From: Phoronis australis
Lineage: Eukaryota > Phoronida > Phoronidae
Direction: 5' to 3'
DNA: 64,000 bases
NCBI GenBank assembly: GCA_002633005.1
Contig: NMRA01000021.1
Coordinates: forward strand, 98,052 to 162,051
Shown: positions 33,737 through 45,690 of the stretch, piece by piece
Numbering within the stretch: the first letter of the stretch is position 1
Layout of the letters: every line of letters begins with the position of its first letter
Translations under genes and position numbers: made by a program
The notes under the pieces: generated by a model
What the model saw: only the letters and a program-made list of their open reading frames with translations
The model's database searches: none
Told to the model about the DNA's origin: nothing

Positions 33737-36217
33737 CTCTTTCACCACCAACTAACTCACCAGCCTTAATGCCCTGAACACCAAGTAACTTTGGGGAAAT
33801 ATACAAAATGTAAGTCATTTGTTTAAAACTATGCTCTGGACTCATTTTTTGGTGGAATTTAATGAGTGTCCCATCAGATTGAAGGGTTTGAGATGTACTT
33901 TATTGTGGGTGACCTACCTTGGACAAAACTTCATTTGGACAGGTGTGACAGGTGAGTATAAACAGGTAAGATGTATTTTTATGGTATTTTAGCACCTATT
34001 TTATGTGACTTGGAAATAAAAAATACATTTATATGTCACACTACAATGACCACTTAACATAAATCAGCTAGGTAAGTACAGGTAAATTTCTCAGTCGCTA
34101 AAATCCCACGTCAATGGAGACTTCAAGTATAGTAAGCATGCATGCATATAAAGTTAAGAAATAAATTTAGGTTAATTTAATACATCATCTACATATTCCT
34201 AACCTGCTTATGAACATGTTACCTGCTTGCTTAAAGAAATTTACCTGTAATTATTGCCAATAGTACACCTTCTTGTGATAATCTCTATAACAGTTTGTGC
34301 CTGCCTTACAACACGATGAGATATTACATTTTCTACAAGCCATAGATGTTTTTGTTCTTTTGAAGGGGTTGTCTTTTGTTAAAACACATGGGTGCCCTGT
34401 TTTGTAATTGTTATTTTTTCAAACACACAATATAAAGTTTGTCATTGCTACCACTCGTAGTTGGTAAGTGCGTTATGTTGTCCAGTCTCAACTGTGTCAC
34501 AGCATCCCCTGAAGCAGCTGACCAAGGCCCTTGAAGGGCCTCTTATCTCATACATTACCAGTCAGGGAATGAGCTACAACATATCCCTTTTCCGACCACA
34601 TGCTGGATTTTGGTTGACGATGGTACCTTCTATTACAAAAGCATTGTACAAAGCGAGTGCCCTTAGCTTCGTTTATATTTTGCAGTACCATCATAGGGAT
34701 TTCGTTTCTTTGGACATTCTTGTCATTTGATCTAATCTGTCTACTCCCCCCATGCATCTAGAGTAATCAACTTTAGCTGGGGTAGCAGACAGACGTTCAA
34801 CAGTACCATCCTTTTTTCCTTACGTTGACAAATAATACACAATTCTATTGTCCGTCCAATATGATGCGACAGCAAAGTCACACATTTGCCAGTCAGATGC
34901 ACCCGAGGAAGTTTTTTGGCATCTTTTGCTGGAACCACTAGATCTGTTGGGAAGCATTTGCGTGACGGACAAATGGTGCCGCACAGGTCGGTGTTCTGCT
35001 GATAAAGGTAGTCGGCGAGAGGTAGACTAGTGTAAAAATTGTCCGTGTATATTATTTGCCCCTTCTGTTCCAAAGATTTGCAAAGTTCTATTACTACTTT
35101 AGATGAGAGTCCAAATGTTTTGCTCTCAACAGTATCCTTTTTTCCCACATATACTTCAAAGTTATAACAGTAAGCTGAAACAGCATCAGCAACGACCCAT
35201 AGTTTGACACCCCATTTCACTGGCTTATCTTTCATGTACTGCTTCATCCCAAGGCGACCTTTAAAAGGTATTGACTCATCCACAGTAACTTCTCGATGAG
35301 GTTAGTATTCTGACAAGAATTTTTCTCTAATATATTCTACCATAAAACGAACCTTATGAAGTTTATCATCATCATGTGGTTGGGAGTCGTTGCAAAAATG
35401 CAGGTAACATTTTATTTGCAAATAACGTGTTCGGGACATAATTTCTCCAGTGATTGGTGTTATTACTCCAGTAAAGTTCCTCACGATGTCCATCAAAAGT
35501 TGCAATCCATAAAAACTTTTCAACTCATCCCTTACAAGTTCCGACCACTCACCTTTGTGGGAGTCGGGGTGCTCTCGTAGCTCGTCTGCGCGTTCAAATT
35601 TGTGAGTTCAACAACTTTATCAAACAGATAGTGTGTATAGAACACTTGAAAATATTCTGTTGATCGTGTGCTGCTGTCATATACACGTGTAGGGCCAACA
35701 AACTCCCTAAATTCGTGAATTTGCCTAGGATTTTCCGACTTGACCCAATTTTGAAACACGTGGCCACGGTAAGTCTCTTCGGCATCGAATCCCTTGAAAT
35801 CGCAATCGCCGATGTCCTCATTATCTTCAAAATGTTCATTTCAAAACCTTTCTACATCTTATTGTTCTTGTCTGGTTAGCTCAAGTAGATTAAAAACTCT
35901 GATATTATCCAAAGTTTCATCGTCAGATGACTTACTCGGACACGCTGTCGAACATTTTGTTTGATTTGATCTCATTTTTGTTCTTGGAAAATACCCCTAT
36001 TTATAAACGTCACTTTCACTCGACAAATCAAAAATGTTCTTAGAATTATAAGTACAAAGCATGCAAATTTCGATGACATCACATGGAATTCCCTCTTTTC
36101 AACCAAACGTATCATTTCTTAGAAGTTTAGGACTACCGGAGACCGATTTAGCGGGCTGTGGTGTGGAATGGAGGTAAGGTTCTCAGACCGATTTTCCGGT
36201 CTGCGGTGTTAAAAGTG
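33737..36217 (-). mobile_element. piggyBac element, TTAA target
   Basis: The right end is CACTTTTAACACC (read inward from 36217) and the left end is CTCTTTCACCACC (from 33737), 10 of 13 positions alike. The right flank is TTAA; the left is TTTA, a one-base change from TTAA. Removing the element restores the third unit of the flanking tandem repeat, which independently supports these borders. The right end also has an internal inverted repeat, AGACCG and CGGTCT. The transposase reads on the minus strand. Confidence 0.7.
34251..35974 (-). pseudogene. piggyBac transposase pseudogene
   Basis: ATG at 35974 opens MRSNQTKC with an acidic N-terminus. Then FREFVGPTRVYD, TEYFQVFYTHYLFDKVVELT, LKSFYGLQLLMDIV, MSRTRYLQIKCYLHF, VDESIPFKGRLGMKQY (first catalytic Asp), IIYTDNFYTSLPLADYL (second), and in a shifted frame MGGVDRLDQMTRMS (third). 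The end is a Cys-rich tail (MACRKCNISSCCKAGTNC) before TAA at 34251-34253. Stops at the N-terminus and two or more shifts separate the pieces, so it is dead although all three Asp codons survive. The order and spacing fit a roughly 570-residue piggyBac transposase. Confidence 0.85.
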
Positions 36218-36789
36218 TTAACATGCAACAAATGCAATGAAAAGAATTTAAGGTGGGCGGCTGCGTTGATTTTATGAAAATTCGTTAACAAAAAACCATT
36301 TAAGATAATTACTTAAAAATTTGCACACATATAAAACAGATAGAAATGCATTTAAAAACATTTTATTACTCTAGTTCTATGGCTAATGACAAATTAAAAA
36401 AATGATTGCGTAATTCTCCCCGTCATAAAAAATACAAATGCTTTTACAAGTATGAGAGTCCAATAAGTGCAATAGAATAACATTTATACCTTAGACAATT
36501 AAAATTATAAGCAAAAACAGAGCACAAACTTTAGTAATTTTTTTCAAATTAAATTACTCGGTAAAACGTTAACTCAAAAAGTATTTGAGATACAGACTTG
36601 AAACATATCTCATTGCACTTTCCATATACATGTCAAATTTCATACATATAGTAGGGTTAGAACCCATTTTACAGTGATATGTGCGAAAAGCACCTTTTGA
36701 GAAAATCGCAGTTGAACTTTGTAGTTTCACAATTACTTTGATGAACTAATATATTCACACAATTTTTCCATTTCAGGTTAACACTAGAG
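36218..36789. other. AT-rich spacer
   Basis: After the remainder of the interrupted tandem unit, this stretch holds no recognised gene or repeat. Confidence 0.4.
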
Positions 36790-37550
36790 TCAGTCAAACA
36801 TTTAAAAACTTCCTGGAGCGTACTGAACACCTTCTCTTCCTTGCTGTGCCTGTCTTTCTTGCATTCTCACATGCTCAATGGCTTGTCGACAAACAACAGC
36901 TTTATCCATCACCTTACGATTTGATTTTGCCACGGGCTCTAAGTCTCTACCTTCGACAAATTTCTCAGTGTAGACCTCAGCATCCACATGGAGTTCATCA
37001 AAACGATTCAATATCACAACACTACCTTTGTTATACTTTTGGACACGTGGCCAGTACAGTGTCCACAGTTTGGTGACTGGACCACCTCTCTTTAGGGCAT
37101 GCGTCGCACTGTGGAATGAAACGCTTCATTCGCATTAGATGTCTTGCCACTAAGACATCTCTTCAGCAATTGAGGATCACCTAGCCACTTATAGATAGGC
37201 AATAATGCCAGAGCCAAATCTCTGGGTATGGTCTTTGAATGCTCGCGAGGCGTTTTACCCTCTGCCAAAGCTCAATTGTAAAGGCACCAGCTTTCAGTTC
37301 CCTGGGGGCATCTGAAGTGATGTGGGTCACTGTCAGTGGAGTGTGTATGGAAATATGAAGCCCATACTGCAGTTCGCATGGCCTCGAGGTCACCTGAGTT
37401 GTCTTTTATTGCCCTACCATAATAATTAGTCATTTTTTTGATAAACTTTGTCAGCTTGCCCCTTCCACTTATTGGTTTACACTGCACCTTGCTTTTCTCC
37501 ACAAGATTCGGGAGTGCCGTCCCCATTCTCTTCGACTCTTGGTTCATGCA
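36790..37550 (-). pseudogene. Mutator-like transposase, C-terminal fragment
   Basis: On the minus strand: MGTALPNLVEKSKVQ, GRGKLTKFIKKMTNYYGRAI, MRTAVWASYFHTHSTDSDP, HHFRCPQGTESWCLYN, then LLPIYKWLGDPQLLKRCLSG, KTSNANEAFHSTVRR and, after a stop, VVILNRFDELH. This succession (Lys-rich helix with YYG, a STD-x-x-P-x-H stretch, CPxGxxSWC, CLxGxTxNxNE) is the C-terminal part of a Mutator-like transposase family common in invertebrates. The N-terminal and early catalytic regions are missing. Several frame changes show decay. Confidence 0.6.
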
Positions 37551-38670
37551 GTCAGCTTTCTCAAGTGGATAGTTGATTCTGTGAGAGTTAACTGTGAATT
37601 CACCGGAACTGGGGCAGAAGCTTGCCGTTTGGCCTATTGTCCGATAAATTCGCTGAGTGTATTCTGTTAAGTTTACTTCGAATTTTAATCATTTAGAGTG
37701 AAAAATGCCAAACAAGTATTGCTGTTACAGAAAAAGTAATTCAGATTCGTGTTATGGGCATCTAGAACAGTATATTTCAGAGTACATTTCATAAATTTCC
37801 CGAAGCTGAAAACGAACCTTGACAAGTGCAAACTCGATTTTTTGCTGTGGGAGGAAGAAATATTGGGGCAGTCAATCGACCTTCACGCATTTTGTGCCTC
37901 AGATTATTACTTGATTGACTGCTGGTGTCTAATTAAACCTCTTTCACATCACCAATGGTGATAGGTAATGTTATTCTTTCTTCATCAATCATCGTTTTGA
38001 CCTTAAGATGAGCCACAGCATCCGCTTTTCCCTGTCCATTTCAAAGGTCAGTGGACAGTCCACCATGCAAAAAAGGCGACGTCTACACCAAGGCTCTGAA
38101 ATGAAACAAAATATGTACTGTATGGTGAAAGCAATTACGTTGGAGTGGAATCATAGAGTGAACAATTTAAATTGTACCCGTGACTAAAAATAACACATTA
38201 CATTTATTGCGCTATTTCTTGTCCTGACTTCAGTTCAAAATTGTCACAATGCCAAGAATGGGCATAGCAAAATGTTTAAATCAATTTTTGAATGAATAAA
38301 CGATCCAAAACAGAACAATAACAGACTGAGACAGCATCAGGTAAATTCAATCAAGGGTGCAAAGTTTCAACTTAAAAAACTTATCCTGCTCAAAAACCTC
38401 ATTTGAAACCTCGTTATTGAGCTTGCACTAGTATGTACATGTAATTTCTCATTGAACTTACATGACTACGTAAATATATGAAATTCTAAAAACCTTGCAT
38501 TTCTATTATGAACTGGTCGCTAAGTGAGTAACAAGTCGGTGTGTTTTGAATTTGGGTATTTTTGCCTGGTATTACATATTAACCCAAGTTTCCATATGAA
38601 TACACATTTTTTACACATTAACTGTCTATAAATTCAACACTAAGTTCTATCAAATGACAGAAATACGTAC
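37551..38670. other. Spacer with one weak exon-like segment
   Basis: On the minus strand TTTCATTTCAG at about 38096 precedes an open run (RRRLFCMVDCPLTFEMDREK) that may be another piece of the gene fragments at 38671-39710. Nothing else is recognised. Confidence 0.25.
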
Positions 38671-38782
38671 AGATTTCATTTCATTTGACATGCCTAATAC
38701 TTGATCGTCTGTAAGCAGTGTCCTGGCATCAAGAGGTCTTGCTTCAAAATGTGCTCTCTGCATTGCCTCTATGTTTTGGAAC
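38671..38782 (-). CDS. Candidate exon of an unnamed TE-like gene
   Basis: This minus-strand segment follows TTTTTAACAG, encodes QNIEAMQRAHFEARPLDART and LLTDDQVLGMSNEMKS without stops, and ends at donor GTACGT. It lies on the same strand, downstream of the fragment at 39226-39710, and may belong with it. I do not recognise the family firmly. Confidence 0.35.
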
Positions 38783-39225
38783 CTGTTAAAAACGAGTGTT
38801 AGTGAAAGTCATTCAAATCAATATGATACATAATTTCATAATATTTAATTCCACACTGGGAATGTCTCCTTAAACTTATTACGGGTACTTTAGCAAATTT
38901 TCAAGTGGGGTATGCTCATACCTGGAACAGAATTTCCCTAGGCTGGTTTGCCTTCCCCAGGCTGTGTGCACCGGTATTAAAATAATAATTGCACATTTTA
39001 AATGAAACGTTTTTTCCCATTAACATTTAGTTTCAAAGAATAGTCAGCTGAACCTAAATGAGATTGAACACTATGTCTCATCAATGACAACTACAGTTGT
39101 CAGTGTTCTCCAAAGCCTGTTTTGACTCGTCTTGATGTCGAGTTTGAATTTTATCATGACGTGTTTGGTTTATTTGCATAGAGTTTGAAAAGTAGTTCAA
39201 CGAGTTTGAACTCTTGGATGATTAG

Positions 39226-39710
39226 TCAGCGGTAATGAATTGCGACATTTTGGATTTTTGGTAACAAGTTCAATGCGTTAAGTCCACACCAGGCAGCAGC
39301 GTGTATGCAAACTGGGTCCTTGTTCACAATAATCCACAGTCTGTAATGGTCACGCTTCATATAAGTCTTGTCATGTTGGGTAGGTTTTACTTTGGACACA
39401 AAGAGAGATATTTCGCGGTCTTCACTGACTGACGAGTGTCGCAGATCAAGAACATGGTCGTCAGCGAACAGTCTTCCGCACTTTTATAGGCTCTCAGTTT
39501 TCTGTTGAATCTTGCTTTCGAACAGATCAAGTAATTGAAAGTGTCATATAAGCCAATTTTTGGGATGGCCTCAAAATCATAGTCCAGTGATACGTCATTA
39601 CCAGGGTAGCCAGCTTCAGTTAAAATTTCACCGATCGTCGCTTTATTGTTGTCCATTTTCATGTCCGGGTCCAGTTCCAAATTCAGTCTGTTCACAGCTT
39701 CGCACAACAT
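39226..39710 (-). pseudogene. Fragment resembling SWIM/YqaJ-type TE gene
   Basis: ATG at 39710 opens a 107-codon frame with GLYDTFNYLICSKARF and KLRAYKSAEDCSL. It continues in another frame with SKVKPTQHDKTYMKRDHYRL and WIIVNKDPVCIHAAAWCG to TGA at 39226. The pattern of (x)YNYLI, then R-A-x-K-S, then V-x-P-(T/S)-Q resembles the N-terminal part of a family with a SWIM finger and a YqaJ nuclease that is repeated in marine invertebrate genomes. The SWIM cysteines are not conserved here. This assignment is tentative. Confidence 0.35.
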
Positions 39711-39910
39711 AACAAGTTCACCTTTTCTCTGTCAGTTTACAGTTATCCTATGATCCATCAACCACCTCGTCAGTTGTAACGTTTTAAGCATAAAATTCTC
39801 GATAATTTACCGCTTGTAACAAAGACTCGAGTGCAATACAGAGACAATATGGCGGATTCTGCCCTAATTTCCAGTGACGTCACATTTAATAACTACCGTA
39901 ATCGTTCGGG

Positions 39911-40080
39911 TTAACGCCCATGCTCAGTTAACCGCCCACCCCTACTTTAGGTGGATTTTCGATTTAACCGCCCACTGCTCGATTAACCGCCCCCTGCTGT
40001 TTTTGAAGATTTCCAATTAAGCGCCCACCTCTCGGTTAAGCGCCCATCCCCTACTTTTGACGATTGGTGATTACCGCCCT
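39911..40080 (+). repeat. Left subterminal TTAA(C/G)CGCCCA array
   Basis: Seven copies or variants of TTAACCGCCCA/TTAAGCGCCCA lie within 170 bp (about 39911, 39929, 39964, 39983, 40017, 40036, 40071), all in the same orientation. Repeated subterminal motifs of this kind usually bind the transposase. Confidence 0.8.
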
Positions 40081-41886
40081 GTGCTAATAGGAAACGCGAA
40101 TCCCCGACCTTTTAGATTAAGATCGATGATAACATTGAGTGCAACGATGTGAATTATGATACCAGTAACAAATTATTGTAACGGGTCATCGATTAACTTC
40201 AAAATGTAACACTTGAACACTTTGTCACTTTCTTTTCTTCTCATGTTCGCAAACTTTAGGAACCGCGCTGGCGTCTACACCTCCACTTTCAGCCACAATA
40301 TCTGCCGCACTGAGTTATCGACTACAGTGCACTATATAAAAGATGCATTCGAAATAACCAGGTCAGAGAAATATGACATTGGTTTTGCCAACCCTCTCAA
40401 TGCGCTTTAGGTTGTAAGCTCTCGGGATTTTGAAGAATTCCCATAAACCGCGAAAAGTTGATAAATTCTTTATATTTTGGTGAGTGTAATTGCCGGGCTA
40501 TCGAGATCCCCGTCTTTCGAGTACTCTCGTCACGGTAATTTCGTCGGATATAGTAAACCGGGGTTACTACCGTACTTAAACGAACAATTAAGGCTTCGTC
40601 TAAGAATTATTTTTACCGACCCAGTCATTGGTATTTGTAAATAATATCTTTTAAGTAATATCGTTTTGAGTAATGCCTTTACTTTAACTTTTGATTGAAA
40701 ACTGGCTTATGTCCGCTTACCTCCGATATCCCAGGTCACGGAGTCTCAAAAACATGATAATCACAAAACCCAAAAAACACATCTGCATTAAGATTTTCAA
40801 ACTTATATTACAACTCCTGTTAAAATTTGCTCTCTGGCTCAGAACTTACAGCTGGCACGGGACTGTAACCATAGGCCTAAATTTAATGTATGCTGTAACC
40901 TCTACAAAACGTGAAGTTTGCACGCGCGCACTTCTGCATTGTAACCACATGAGAAAAGTTGAACCGAAACAATGTGACAAGTACCGTAGATAAATTGTAT
41001 CGTATTCTACCGACTGAGGAGTGAAGGTGTAGGGCGAACCTTTCGTAATAAGACGTGGTTATTTCCCGACTTTCAGAACAAGAATGAAGTATGTATAATT
41101 CAAGATGTTCTATTTCAATCAACTAAAATGCGATTACTCAGACTGGGCCAACAATAAATACACAACGAATGTCAACAACAGATAGAAGACCAGTAAAAAC
41201 GCGAGTGTAGCCGAAACTCGTGTTTGTGTTTTGCAATGTAACTTGGTGGCAATTTTTCGAATGTAGAGTTTGTTAACAAAAAGTTTGTTATTGTATTTAG
41301 CCATTGAAAGGCCAGAGTACCGTACATGTCAACTCCACATACCGGCAACATAAACAGGCGAGTCGACAGTGCATGGCAACTGAATAGTTGAACCCGATTT
41401 CGTGATTGATTATACATTTTTATGCTTTTTGACCATTCAGACCAGGAGTACATTCTGTTATCTCGAAATGATTTTGAACTGAAATTCGGAACTGCTGGTA
41501 GTCCTTGTCTACGTGACCGTCAGTTAAGTTGTTTATTATGGGAGTGCACTGATCAAACAGGAAAAATGGGTCAGCACGTGACCACAACTGGGTTAAAACG
41601 ACAGCACAGCTACCGTCTGCTACGCAGGTGAACATGTTCAACGTCTGCGAAGTATAGTGAAATAATGAGCATAATTCGCAATAATCGGTCTCACCTGAGG
41701 CGCCATATTATGTAGCAAACTTTCTATGCAAGCGTTCGGAGTTTGACCACACTCTACATTTTCGAAACTATTTGTTAATTAGAGTGCGCAGAGTACGCAC
41801 TTGGTGGCGATAAAGTTCTTTTCAAAGTGTTAGGCGATCCCAGTATGTGGCTTAGTACGTGTGGTGACTCAGATCATAAGGTAAGA

Positions 41887-42038
41887 TTAACCGCCCAGGG
41901 CGGTTGCCTGTCGTAATAAGCGCCCATGTTCAGTTAACCGCCCCCCCCCCCCGATTTCTTGAAATTTCACGTTTAAGCGCCCATGTCTGGTTAACCGCCC
42001 ACCCCCGAGTTTTTGGGTTCGCCAATTTAACCGCCCAG
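41887..42038 (+). repeat. Right subterminal TTAA(C/G)CGCCCA array
   Basis: Six copies lie at about 41887, 41918, 41936, 41973, 41991 and 42027. They are in the same orientation as the left array, although the terminal repeats are inverted. A run of 14 C follows one copy. Confidence 0.8.
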
Positions 42039-42061
42039 GACGTTAACCCGAACGATTACGG

Positions 42062-42554
42062 TAGAAACAAGCAAGTGAGCTATTCACTACCTAGGAGATA
42101 AAACAACTTGTCCGAGTGTGTATTTTTTTCTGGACTACGAGCAGCTCTGCCATGATAATTTTTTGAGGTTGGAAACAAATTATAGAAGTTAGTGAGGCTA
42201 AAACAGGGTTTTGTATGCTATTGAAGAAGTTACATCTTGCAAAAACTTTGAATTATGTAAATTCAACTTGTGCCACCTAGTGACTTCCTGGTGTGTATAA
42301 AAATATAATCTAGAAAACAAAGACTGGGCACGAAAAAATCACTTTAATGCAAGCGTAAAACTGGAATAGCACATTCCTTGAGATGTCACAATAGTAAGTA
42401 AAATTAAATGTAAAATTAAATGTGTAAAATTTGACACTTTAACATTTATGTAAGACTTCCACCAGGCACAGTCTCTGGCAGTTTTAAAACAAAAGTTAAT
42501 TTACATGTTCAAAGTTTGCAATAAAATGTAACATCTTCAATGATTCTTCCTCTG
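42062..42554. other. Spacer, nothing recognised
   Basis: This is AT-rich sequence between the TA-flanked element and the BEN-like remnant, with no motif or repeat that I can name. Confidence 0.4.
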
Positions 42555-42945
42555 AAGAACCTTCTGATAGTTAAAAATTCTCTCATTTATTTCCTTCTTA
42601 CTAGTTAAAGGAAATCTCTCAGTGACAGAAGTGATCAGCTGTGTTAGTTTAACTGGATCCAAGGATGGTCGAGAACCCTGGGGACCACAATACTGTTATT
42701 GCCAGACAGAGAAGAGTCAATAATCTCCTCTGTGCTGAACAGGGATTTGAGTAATTGGTCAACTCCTCCCTTTGCTGAGGAGACATGGTAGAGATCATGG
42801 ATCTCTACAGTCAAAGGAGCAGTTTCAACTGGTGGCGACTTTAGATAAGTCTTTTCTCCCCTCCAACTTGTCTACTCTTCTCTTGAGTCTCTTAATTTCT
42901 TTACGAAGATTTGTGACTATTTCATGAAGTTCAAAATGAAAATTC
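42555..42945 (-). pseudogene. BEN-domain-like remnant
   Basis: ATG at 42945 starts a short coiled coil (LHEIVTNLRKEIKRLKRRVD). After a shift comes GGVDQLLKSLFSTEEIIDSS, and after another LDPVKLTQLITSVTERFPLT and KEINERIFNYQKVLQ. A coiled coil followed by LL-x-x-(V/L)F-(S/T)-x-E(E)(L/I)-x-x-S and LDP-x-K(L)-x-x-(I/L) matches the outline of BEN domains, which bind DNA and chromatin proteins. Two shifts and a stop make it a pseudogene. The family call is moderate. Confidence 0.45.
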
Positions 42946-43429
42946 ATTTTCAAAAAAGAATTATCTCAATAGAGTTTTGCAAAAGCACTTTAAATATAAA
43001 TACTTCATGTTGAATTCATCCAACCCGAATCCCTATTTCAACAGAGTACTTGTGTCAACTAAAAACTGCCTTACTCCTTAGGTACGTGCTAGAGTGGTTC
43101 ATATTGACTATCTGCTCTGGTAGCACATATTTGAAATTTCCCAAGAAATTTCAGAACTTTGCACATGAAAACTTGTGTATTTTATTTTTGGTTGTCATTT
43201 CCTTACTAGAAGACTGGACCACAAAAGTCAATGAATCCATTACTCTTAGAAATTTTAGTATCACCATAGTGGTGCAAATTACACACTCTAATGTATGCCA
43301 CAGTCACCTTCACCTAACATTTGAATATACCTGAGACAATAATTGTAGATTCTCATTTCATGGCTTTTGATGAGCCATTAAAATTGCTTTCTCTTGAATC
43401 ACTGTGTAAATGCACCCTTTCATCATACT
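42946..43429. other. Spacer, nothing recognised
   Basis: A 94-codon plus-strand frame (43050-43334) has no recognisable motif, and I consider it chance. Confidence 0.4.
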
Positions 43430-43786
43430 CATTTTTCCTTATGCAGGGCGCTCTTTAGGTGGATGATTTGTGCCACAGAAACGACAGTCACGAATTCTGC
43501 TTCATCGGAATTCATGTACTGGTGAATCCAGTGATGGGTCAAAACACTTTGTGTTTCTAGGAGAATACAGTGTCATTGTTTGGTACCTGTGATTTCTCTT
43601 ATAGCAAAATAGCTCATCAACAGATGCACTATCTAACGCAACTGAGTTGTGGGCCTCCCGCATCAATTGCGTTAAGTTGGTTGTCTGCTGACCCGTAAGA
43701 AGTACCGCATGCTCTTCCTGTTTCCCCCCTGTTGCATTTTCCGAACTTTCTGGACACTGAGCAATCAAATGCCTAATATGACTCAT
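43430..43786 (-). pseudogene. gag zinc-knuckle remnant
   Basis: The minus-strand frame has LTQLMREAHNSVALDSASVD and later, across a stop, IRDCRFCGTNHPPKERPA. The latter fits the C-x2-CG-x2-H-x-x-x-x-CPA knuckle that ends gag in Ty3-like retroelements (the last Cys is Arg here). It abuts the broken end of the second P-type copy. Confidence 0.4.
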
Positions 43787-43825
43787 GAGACAAGCAGGTC
43801 AAACGTTCCCATTAGATCCAAAAAA

Positions 43826-45690
43826 CAAGACATTCATCCAATAACCAGTAATTAATAAGTCGCTCATCATTAACACTAACTTGTCTTCTGCCTCCAAACC
43901 TAAGTTTTCAGCCTTAGCTCCTCTGTGTAAATTTGTAGTATTCACCGAGTCGCTGCTTTATTTCCATAATAGAATTCTAAAAGCATTTGCAACTGTACTG
44001 GTCATTAACTGTACAGCAAGATTTACTTTCATATGTGAAAATGGGGTTAGATAAATGTGACACTTGTTTATTTTTGGACTCCACTAAAACAAGTTATTCT
44101 CACAGTGCTGTTCATACAGTCATGTTATGTGCTTCCTAAACATATATTGTCCATTCCACAAAAATCTTGTGTACTTATGTGCTTCTCAGTTACTAAAACA
44201 ATTGCGAGTCATTTTCAACTGATGAGGGGGATTGGAAATAAAATACAATTAAAGCTCAGCAATAGAAATGAGATTTGCACATCGCTACACTACACATTCT
44301 AAATTTTCATCATTACCAATCCTATGTAAATTAAAAAACTTTCTAGTGGGTGATGTGCCCCATCACAAGTTATAAACATCACACGCAAATCAAGATCAAT
44401 CTCAAGAATTTCAATACATTTCAAAATGGCTGGATACAGAAACTAACTAGTAATGCCATCAGTTGCATAATTGGCTAAAGAGATCTTGCACCCATCACCA
44501 TTATTACCAATACATACTTTGGAACAGTTGAAGCTTGATTTTGTAGAACATTTAAATTTTGCAGCTGCTTTGAGCTACGCTCTCTTACTCCCCATAGCCT
44601 ATTAGTTCATCAGTGTGCTTATCATACACCATTTGTCCTTAATCCAGACTTGTTCTTGCAGTAAGCCCACATATCTCTTGTGTTCAACAGTATAGCAACC
44701 TTCCTTTAAATAGACTTGCCTTAATTGACTTAAATACATCAGGATGAACACCATACTTCGAGACTTGAAAATGGCTGTAATCATATAAAGTCTACAGCTA
44801 GACAAATTGATAAAACCACGGTCTCTTATGGCCTTATAAGCTTTACTTAAGACTTAGACATTGACATCAAGTACAAACACCATGTAATCATCACTGGGTG
44901 GCATTTCATCCCCTTTTTACCTCTACTATTGTTGAATTTCAGTTGTTGCTCCCAGAACAGATACTGGTAGCTGTCGCTTGGGAAACTGCATTCTACCTCT
45001 CTCTCAAAACTGTGCAATGTTTGAGAATAAAAACCTATCTTGAGTCAGAAAGGCGCTGACTCTGTAGATCTATAAGATCTTGCAACTGCTTACTCAGTAC
45101 CTTAACCTGGTTACTTAATGATTTCCGGCTCTTTTTACTTTCACTGAGTTTCAGGCGCAGCTCCTTAACGCTCATTACACTTTCCCTCTTTCCGACACTA
45201 ATAAGACTTTTGACTTGGCAATAAACACGAGCCCGTGACATCATTTTCCTCTCGGTACCACAGTCACAATTTGCATTTCTGGCACTGGTGACCTGAGGTG
45301 GCAATTAAATCGCAATCTGTATGTCGAATTGTGGCTTGGTCACCGTAGTCTCTGTACGCTTGTACAGGGTTACACGCATGGTTGCTTAGTCCAGCACCAA
45401 TAGGAATCAAAGTCTGGACGTCTTCATAACAGTTACCTCCAGACACATTCCACTGACTTAGTTTGGATAGCAGCTGCAACTTGTGGTAAAACATTGAGGC
45501 AAACCCAGCCAAAACTCGCTTCTTCCAGCTGGTCATTTGTCATGAATGTTGACAACACCAAAAAAAAGTTGTGATCAATTATCACTGAAACCTTTACCAT
45601 TGGGTTGTCAAACAAGAACATTGCAAGAAATTGTATATTATGGTCTTGTACATAAAGTTGCCCAGAAGCTCATCAACTTGTTGTCTTGAA
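43826..45690 (-). pseudogene. Second, decayed P-type transposase copy
   Basis: The nucleotide sequence parallels 26.5-28.4 kb in order and strand. It includes the shared N-terminal module (NPMVKVSVIIDHNFF, LSQWNVSGGNCYEDVQTLIP, IGAGLSNHACNPVQAYRDYG, TIRHTDCDLIATSGHQCQKC), the Glu/Lys coiled segment (MSVKELRLKLSESKKSRKSL) and parts of the catalytic half (QLRQVYLKEGCYTVEHKRYV). Many indels and stops are present. The C-terminal region after the FHNW equivalent is gone. In the coiled segment this copy keeps an open frame where the first copy has stops, so the two decayed independently. Confidence 0.75.

Larger units (their letters stand above)
39896..42061. mobile_element. TA-flanked inverted-repeat element with motif arrays
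   Basis: The ends match as perfect inverted repeats over 24 bp counting the flanking TA and one base beyond (CCGTAATCGTTCGGGTTAAC at the left and its complement at the right), giving a 2166-bp element with a TA target duplication as in the Tc1/mariner/pogo group. Just inside both ends are clusters of TTAACCGCCCA and TTAAGCGCCCA. The interior (40.1-41.88 kb) has only short open frames (for example 40691-40993) without transposase motifs, so it is probably non-autonomous. Confidence 0.75.

Noticed and set aside
43050-43334. 94-codon plus-strand frame next to the BEN-like remnant
   Set aside because: No motif, and no continuity with neighbouring features.
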